Shown here piece after piece: positions 6,944 to 10,000 of a DNA stretch of 10,000 bases. The translations under genes and the position numbers were made by a program. The DNA is taken from positions 1-10,000 of the forward strand of contig NZ_JAIWNX010000073.1 in NCBI RefSeq assembly GCF_020217185.1. Reading direction: 5' to 3'. The number at the start of each line of letters is the position of its first letter. The stretch's first letter is position 1. The notes under the pieces are model-generated. The model searched no databases, was not told the origin of the DNA, and saw only the letters and a program-made list of their open reading frames with translations. The DNA comes from Asticcacaulis sp. Its GTDB lineage: Bacteria; Pseudomonadota; Alphaproteobacteria; Caulobacterales; Caulobacteraceae.

Positions 6944-6984
6944 TTGCGGCAAGCCTGAGCCCGCCCCCTCCCCCATTCAGGGTA

Positions 6985-7015
6985 TAAAAAAGGGCCCGGC
7001 GAACCGGACCCTTTT
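6985..7015 (-). terminator. Intrinsic terminator after pal
   Basis: On the minus strand AAAAGGGTCCGG pairs with CCGGGCCCTTTT (one T-G wobble) around a TTCG tetraloop, followed by six T in all. It lies 26 nt after the pal stop. It should end the pal transcript before the CsgG-like gene. Confidence 0.88.
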
Positions 7016-7040
7016 CATTCAGTCATCCTGGTCTGAACGC

Positions 7041-7595
7041 TTATTGCGCGCCTTCGGTGATGGCGGTGTGGGCGTTACGGTTTTGCGACCAGGCTTCTTC
7101 GTCAGCGCCCGTAGCGATCGGGTTTTCCTTACCGTAGGAGATGGTCGAGATGCGCGACGGCACCACACCCTTGGAGGTCAAGTACTGCGACACCGACTCG
7201 GCGCGACGCGCGCCCAGGGCAAAGTTGTATTCACGGGTGCCGCGCTCGTCGGCATTGCCTTCGATGCGGACCTTCACGGCCGGATAGCGAACGAGCCACG
7301 CGGCTTGCTTATCGAGCAGGGCCTTGGCGTCTTCACGCAGCGACGACTGATCCAGATCGAAGAACACGCGGTCGCCGACATTGACGACGAAGTCTTGCTG
7401 CGAACCCGGAACCGGGCCGGTCGGCGACAGCGGCTTGGTCTCGGCGGGCGGCGGGGGCGTATAGGCCGGGGGTGTTGCCGGCTGTTCGACAACGGCCGGC
7501 GGGGGCGTCACGACTTCCGGCTTCTTACCGGCGCAGGCGGCCACGGATAGCGTGGCGCAGGCCAGCAGAGCGAGTTTGAATACAGACTTGGTCAT
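7041..7595 (-). CDS. pal: Peptidoglycan-associated lipoprotein Pal
   Basis: Pal is an outer-membrane lipoprotein that binds peptidoglycan and TolB and is pulled to the division site by the TolQRA motor. I start at the ATG at 7595 (184 residues), preceded by AAGGGG at 7609-7604; the open frame continues upstream to 7649, but only this start puts the signal peptide at the N-terminus. The lipoprotein signal ends in LSVAAC, so Cys21 would be the acylated residue. A Pro-rich linker (about 29-63) leads to an OmpA-type domain (about 70-180) with the peptidoglycan-binding motif NADERGTREYN...LGARRA (114-132), including Asp116 and Arg131. The last motif reads QNRNAHTAI where QNRRAV is common, a mild variation. 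pal is 275 nt downstream of tolB, with hairpins and its own candidate promoter between, and ends at a terminator. It is thus apparently its own transcription unit. Confidence 0.97.
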   Translation of the reverse strand: MTKSVFKLALLACATLSVAACAGKKPEVVTPPPAVVEQPATPPAYTPPPPAETKPLSPTGPVPGSQQDFVVNVGDRVFFDLDQSSLREDAKALLDKQAAWLVRYPAVKVRIEGNADERGTREYNFALGARRAESVSQYLTSKGVVPSRISTISYGKENPIATGADEEAWSQNRNAHTAITEGAQ

Positions 7596-7603
7596 CGAAA
7601 AAA

Positions 7604-7609
7604 CCCCTT
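7604..7609 (-). promoter_or_regulatory. Ribosome-binding site fixing the pal start
   Basis: AAGGGG on the minus strand lies eight nt upstream of the ATG at 7595. It supports this start over the longer open frame reaching 7649, which has no signal peptide at its N-terminus. Confidence 0.7.
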
Positions 7610-7672
7610 GGTTGGAACAATTGCAAAGTGGATGGAAACGGCGTGCCATTTCCTGAGAAAATGAATGATGCT

Positions 7673-7701
7673 ACTTTTCCGCCAGATGGCGAATTTGTCA
7701 A
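7673..7701 (-). promoter_or_regulatory. Candidate promoter of pal
   Basis: The minus strand has a perfect TTGACA at 7701-7696. A 17-nt spacer leads to AAAAGT (7678-7673), a poor -10. It lies 78-106 nt upstream of the pal ATG and downstream of the hairpins that follow tolB. The -35 is the main evidence. Confidence 0.4.
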
Positions 7702-7719
7702 ACCCTAACACCACGTTTA

Positions 7720-7734
7720 GTTACATTCTGTAAC
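7720..7734. promoter_or_regulatory. Perfect GTTACA-TTC-TGTAAC dyad upstream of pal
   Basis: GTTACA (7720-7725) and TGTAAC (7729-7734) form a perfect 6-bp inverted repeat with a 3-nt centre. It starts 19 nt upstream of the candidate pal -35, the usual place for an operator or activator site. A single GTTACA half is also found just upstream of the candidate cpoB -35. The binding protein is unknown. Confidence 0.4.
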
Positions 7735-7788
7735 AGTCTTGTGGCAAAGATGTTGCACTGCACACATAATGCGCTCAAAAAACAGGGT

Positions 7789-7827
7789 GAGCCCAAATCC
7801 TCATAGGCAAAATAAGGATTTGGGCTC
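7789..7827 (-). terminator. 12-bp hairpin between tolB and pal, possible tolB terminator
   Basis: GAGCCCAAATCC (7789-7800) and its exact reverse complement (7816-7827) flank a 15-nt loop. On the minus strand six T follow, but only after six other bases (ACCCTG). The stem is perfect; the wide loop and displaced T-run make it an atypical intrinsic terminator. It might instead be an attenuator or an mRNA-stabilising end for tolB. Confidence 0.5.
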
Positions 7828-7844
7828 GTAAAAATTAGTATCCG

Positions 7845-7874
7845 ATAGGGAATATCGCGCGATATGCCCCCTAT
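7845..7874 (-). other. Palindrome spanning the tolB stop codon
   Basis: A perfect 14-bp palindrome, ATATCGCGCGATAT, occupies 7852-7865. It is flanked by ATAGGG (7845-7850) and CCCTAT (7869-7874), which also pair and include the tolB stop codon at 7871-7873. As RNA this would be a 5-bp stem with a GCGC loop set on a 6-bp stem with a small asymmetric internal loop. As DNA it is a symmetrical possible protein site. Confidence 0.45.
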
Positions 7875-9190
7875 TTCAGTCGGGGCGACCACGCCGGGTC
7901 TGATGCGCCACCCGAATAAGGCACGGCGCGCTCAATGCGACCCGACGCTTCCACCATCCACAGCGACGGCAAAGCGCCCGGCGGTTCGCGGAAGAACATG
8001 ATGTAGCGGCCATTGGGGGCCCAGGTCGGGCCCTCTTCGAGGAAGGATGAAGTCAGCAGCTTTTCATTGCCGCCCCCGGCATCCATCACGCCGATGGAAA
8101 ACCGCCCGCCCGACTGCTTGGTGAAGGCGATTTTGTCACCCTTGGGGCTGAACACCGGCGTCGAATAGATACCGCCACCGAACGAAATGCGGCGCACACC
8201 CGAACCGTCGGCATTCATGGCGTAAAGCTGCGGCGAACCGCCCCGGTCGGAGTTAAACACGATGGTCGAACCGTCCGGCGAGAAGGAGGGCGAGGTGTCG
8301 ATGCCGGGATCGGTCGTTACGCGGCGCGTAGCCCGCGTGCGCAGGTCCATCACATAGATATCCGTATTACCGCCCTGCGCCACCGAATAGGCCAGCTTGC
8401 TGCCATCGGGCGAAAAGCGCGGCGCGAAGACCATGCCCTTGATCTGGCCCACGGCTTCCTGACGCCCCGTCTCGATATTGAAAACATAGATGCGCGCTGA
8501 GTCTTCGCGCAGCACCATATAGGCCACTTCCTGAGAGTCGGCCGAGAAGCGCGGCGTCATCACCTTATATGAGCCGTCGGTCAGATAGGACGGATTGGCC
8601 CCGTCCTGATCCATGATGGCCAGTCGCTTGACGCGCTTACCGCGCGCCCCGCTTTCGGCCACGAAGACGATGCGGGTATCGAAGTAGCCCTCTTCACCGG
8701 TCAGCTTTTCATAGATGGCATCGGCGATCTTGTGCGCGATACGGCGCCAGTTTTCCGGCGTGGCCGTTACCGATTGCCCCAGAAGCTGCTTTTCGGAAAA
8801 GACGTCCCATAGGCGGAAATCGACCTGAAGGCGGCCTTCCCCATCGACACGCGCCACGCCATTGGCGAGCGCCTGCGCATTGATAGTCTTCCAGCTGGCG
8901 AAGGTGGGCGTGGCGTCAATGCCGACGCTTTGTTCGATAAAAGCATTGGGGTCGATGGGCTTGAAGAAGCCCGACCGCTCAAGGTCAGCCATCACCACCT
9001 TGGTGATCTTGTCGCCCAGATCAGAACCGCTCGATTCGATGTCGATGGCGATGGGCAGGGGCGCGATCACGCCCTCGGTGACCTCGCCGCGTAGCGGAGT
9101 CTGTGCCACCGCATGCGTAGCCACAAGCGGACCGATAGCGATGAAAGCTGAAAATACAAAGTGCTTAAGCCGCTTCAAGAAATAGGTCAT
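7871..9190 (-). CDS. tolB: Tol-Pal system protein TolB
   Basis: TolB is a periplasmic protein that binds Pal and is released from it by contact with energised TolA, freeing Pal to bind peptidoglycan. I start at the ATG at 9190 (439 residues), which has AGGAGAGG at 9200-9193. In-frame starts upstream (ATG at 9211, TTG at 9226) would overlap the tolA stop and push the signal peptide inwards. The signal peptide covers 1-29 (basic [10 protein letters not shown], hydrophobic core, cleavage after AVA). The N-terminal alpha/beta domain is about 31-165. The beta-propeller (about 170-439) shows repeated blades with FS-P/A-DG-S motifs: [48 protein letters not shown] and [12 protein letters not shown]. 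Length is typical. It follows tolA by 20 nt, so the two are co-transcribed, while pal is separated by 275 nt. Identity is certain. Confidence 0.97.
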   Translation of the reverse strand: MTYFLKRLKHFVFSAFIAIGPLVATHAVAQTPLRGEVTEGVIAPLPIAIDIESSGSDLGDKITKVVMADLERSGFFKPIDPNAFIEQSVGIDATPTFASWKTINAQALANGVARVDGEGRLQVDFRLWDVFSEKQLLGQSVTATPENWRRIAHKIADAIYEKLTGEEGYFDTRIVFVAESGARGKRVKRLAIMDQDGANPSYLTDGSYKVMTPRFSADSQEVAYMVLREDSARIYVFNIETGRQEAVGQIKGMVFAPRFSPDGSKLAYSVAQGGNTDIYVMDLRTRATRRVTTDPGIDTSPSFSPDGSTIVFNSDRGGSPQLYAMNADGSGVRRISFGGGIYSTPVFSPKGDKIAFTKQSGGRFSIGVMDAGGGNEKLLTSSFLEEGPTWAPNGRYIMFFREPPGALPSLWMVEASGRIERAVPYSGGASDPAWSPRLK

Positions 9191-9192
9191 AG

Positions 9193-9200
9193 CCTCTCCT
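9193..9200 (-). promoter_or_regulatory. Strong Shine-Dalgarno fixing the tolB start
   Basis: AGGAGAGG on the minus strand lies two nt (about seven from its AGGA) upstream of the ATG at 9190 and falls within the 20-nt tolA-tolB gap. It decides between three in-frame starts in favour of the one that gives a proper signal peptide. Confidence 0.8.
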
Positions 9201-9210
9201 GACGTGATCA

Positions 9211-10000
9211 TTAACGCCCCCGACAAGCCTGATCACCACGAAAGGTGATTGCCAGTGGTCTGTTATAAAGTTCATCGGGCAAACCGGAAAAGAGTTCGCC
9301 TTTCTTAACCGCCGCCTGTGCGCGCACTGCGGCAGCTTCCCACAACGGATCAGCGCGACGGTTTGTCCACTCCGGGCCCTTGATGACGCGCCCATTGGGT
9401 GAGATTGTGAACGTGATTTCAGGATTCACACGCTCTGCTCCGGGAACGTCGCAGTTGGGTGACCAGAGTTGCTGCAGGCGGCTAATGACTTGATTAAGCG
9501 CCAAACCCGTATCCGCCGCGGCACTGCCTCGTGCTGACGAGCCATCGGTCGGCGTGCGGGTCGGGCGGGCCGGAGTCCGTGAGTTGGACTTAGGAGGCGA
9601 GGACTTCACCTGAGAAAGGGAATCGAGATCAAGCGTCTGAGGCTTCGGCTTCTGCGTGCCCTTGGGGTCTGGCTTGGTCTTGGCCGGTTTGACAGGCTCC
9701 AGCTTTTTGGGCTCAGGCTTTTTGGTTTCCTTCTTCACCTCCGGCACCGGCTGTTTCGGCGCGGGCGGTGTCGGGACCGGTTCTGGCTCAGGCGTCGGCA
9801 CGGGTTCCGCGGGCGCAGGCTCAGGCACGGGCTCCAGCACCGCCGTCTCATCGACCGGCGCGGCGGCCATCGAGCGTTCGGGCAGTTCGGCCACGATCTG
9901 CACCGGCACCGACACCACCGGCTTGGCGTCCGGCAGGGTGTTCCAGTTGAGGAAGGCAAGCGCCAGCACACCCGCGTGCAGGAGAAGCGAACCTATAAGG
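9211..10000 (-). CDS. tolA: TolA, C-terminal part (5' end outside window)
   Basis: TolA is the inner-membrane protein that, driven by the TolQR proton channel, spans the periplasm to reach TolB and Pal. The visible 262 residues enter from the window edge in the middle of the membrane segment ([17 protein letters not shown] at residues 1-17); only the short cytoplasmic N-terminus and the start codon are missing. Next comes a long Pro/Glu then Pro/Lys-rich extended region (about 56-122) in place of the long helical domain of E. coli TolA, and a Ser/Arg/Pro-rich stretch (about 130-160). A TonB/TolA-like C-terminal domain (about 162-262) follows, with [39 protein letters not shown] and [12 protein letters not shown]. 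Cys183 and Cys259 probably form a disulfide. The GTG at 9969 is internal to the membrane segment and is not the start. tolB follows after 20 nt. Confidence 0.93.
   Translation of the reverse strand, partial: LIGSLLLHAGVLALAFLNWNTLPDAKPVVSVPVQIVAELPERSMAAAPVDETAVLEPVPEPAPAEPVPTPEPEPVPTPPAPKQPVPEVKKETKKPEPKKLEPVKPAKTKPDPKGTQKPKPQTLDLDSLSQVKSSPPKSNSRTPARPTRTPTDGSSARGSAAADTGLALNQVISRLQQLWSPNCDVPGAERVNPEITFTISPNGRVIKGPEWTNRRADPLWEAAAVRAQAAVKKGELFSGLPDELYNRPLAITFRGDQACRGR

Noticed and set aside
6156..7550. 464-codon open frame on the plus strand
   Set aside because: It runs antisense across pal, a terminator and the CsgG-like gene. The translation is Arg/Gly/His-rich with no domain, the typical shadow of GC-rich genes on the other strand.
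7698..7892. 64-codon minus-strand open frame between tolB and pal
   Set aside because: It starts inside the tolB 3' end in another frame and runs through both hairpins; it has no ribosome site or conserved motif.
9640..9850. Low-complexity, near-repetitive DNA as a tandem repeat or foreign insert
   Set aside because: It encodes the Pro/Glu/Lys-rich periplasmic spacer normal for alphaproteobacterial TolA; there is no regular period or flanking repeat.

Overview
The window comes from a GC-rich (about 60%) alphaproteobacterium. The gene order tolA-tolB-pal-cpoB-tilS-ftsH, the Pro-rich TolA and the two-cysteine CpoB C-terminus fit this class, and Caulobacterales (for example an Asticcacaulis-like organism) is the best guess. 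That rank is an inference from gene style, not from a marker gene. Every supported gene lies on the minus strand, so transcription runs from position 10000 towards position 1.

Layout in transcription order: tolA (5' end beyond the window edge) and tolB, 20 nt apart. Then a 280-nt structured spacer with two hairpins, followed by pal, which has its own candidate promoter and ends in an intrinsic terminator. Next is a separately punctuated single gene for a secreted CsgG/HfaB-like protein with a C-terminal SH3-like domain, bounded by a terminator on each side. Then come cpoB (ybgF) and tilS, overlapping by 10 nt, and ftsH, which ends in a strong bidirectional-looking terminator. Finally, after a 228-nt structured leader, come ftsQ and ftsA (3' end beyond the window edge).

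The genes serve the cell envelope and its division. TolA, TolB, Pal and CpoB form the trans-envelope machine that constricts the outer membrane and coordinates septal peptidoglycan work. FtsQ and FtsA are divisome components, and FtsH is the membrane AAA+ protease. TilS is the odd one out (tRNA-Ile2 lysidine synthesis), but its place between cpoB and ftsH is usual for the class. There are no mobile elements, CRISPR arrays, tRNAs or rRNAs. No intergenic stretch reaches 300 nt.

The points most worth a second look are: the CsgG-like/SH3 gene set as an independent transcription unit inside the tol-pal cluster; the ftsH/ftsQ junction, where ftsQ has no ddl or mur gene in front of it and carries a near-consensus CtrA-type box; and the paired hairpins between tolB and pal. 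No wholly new system is evident; most of the window is conserved core genome.
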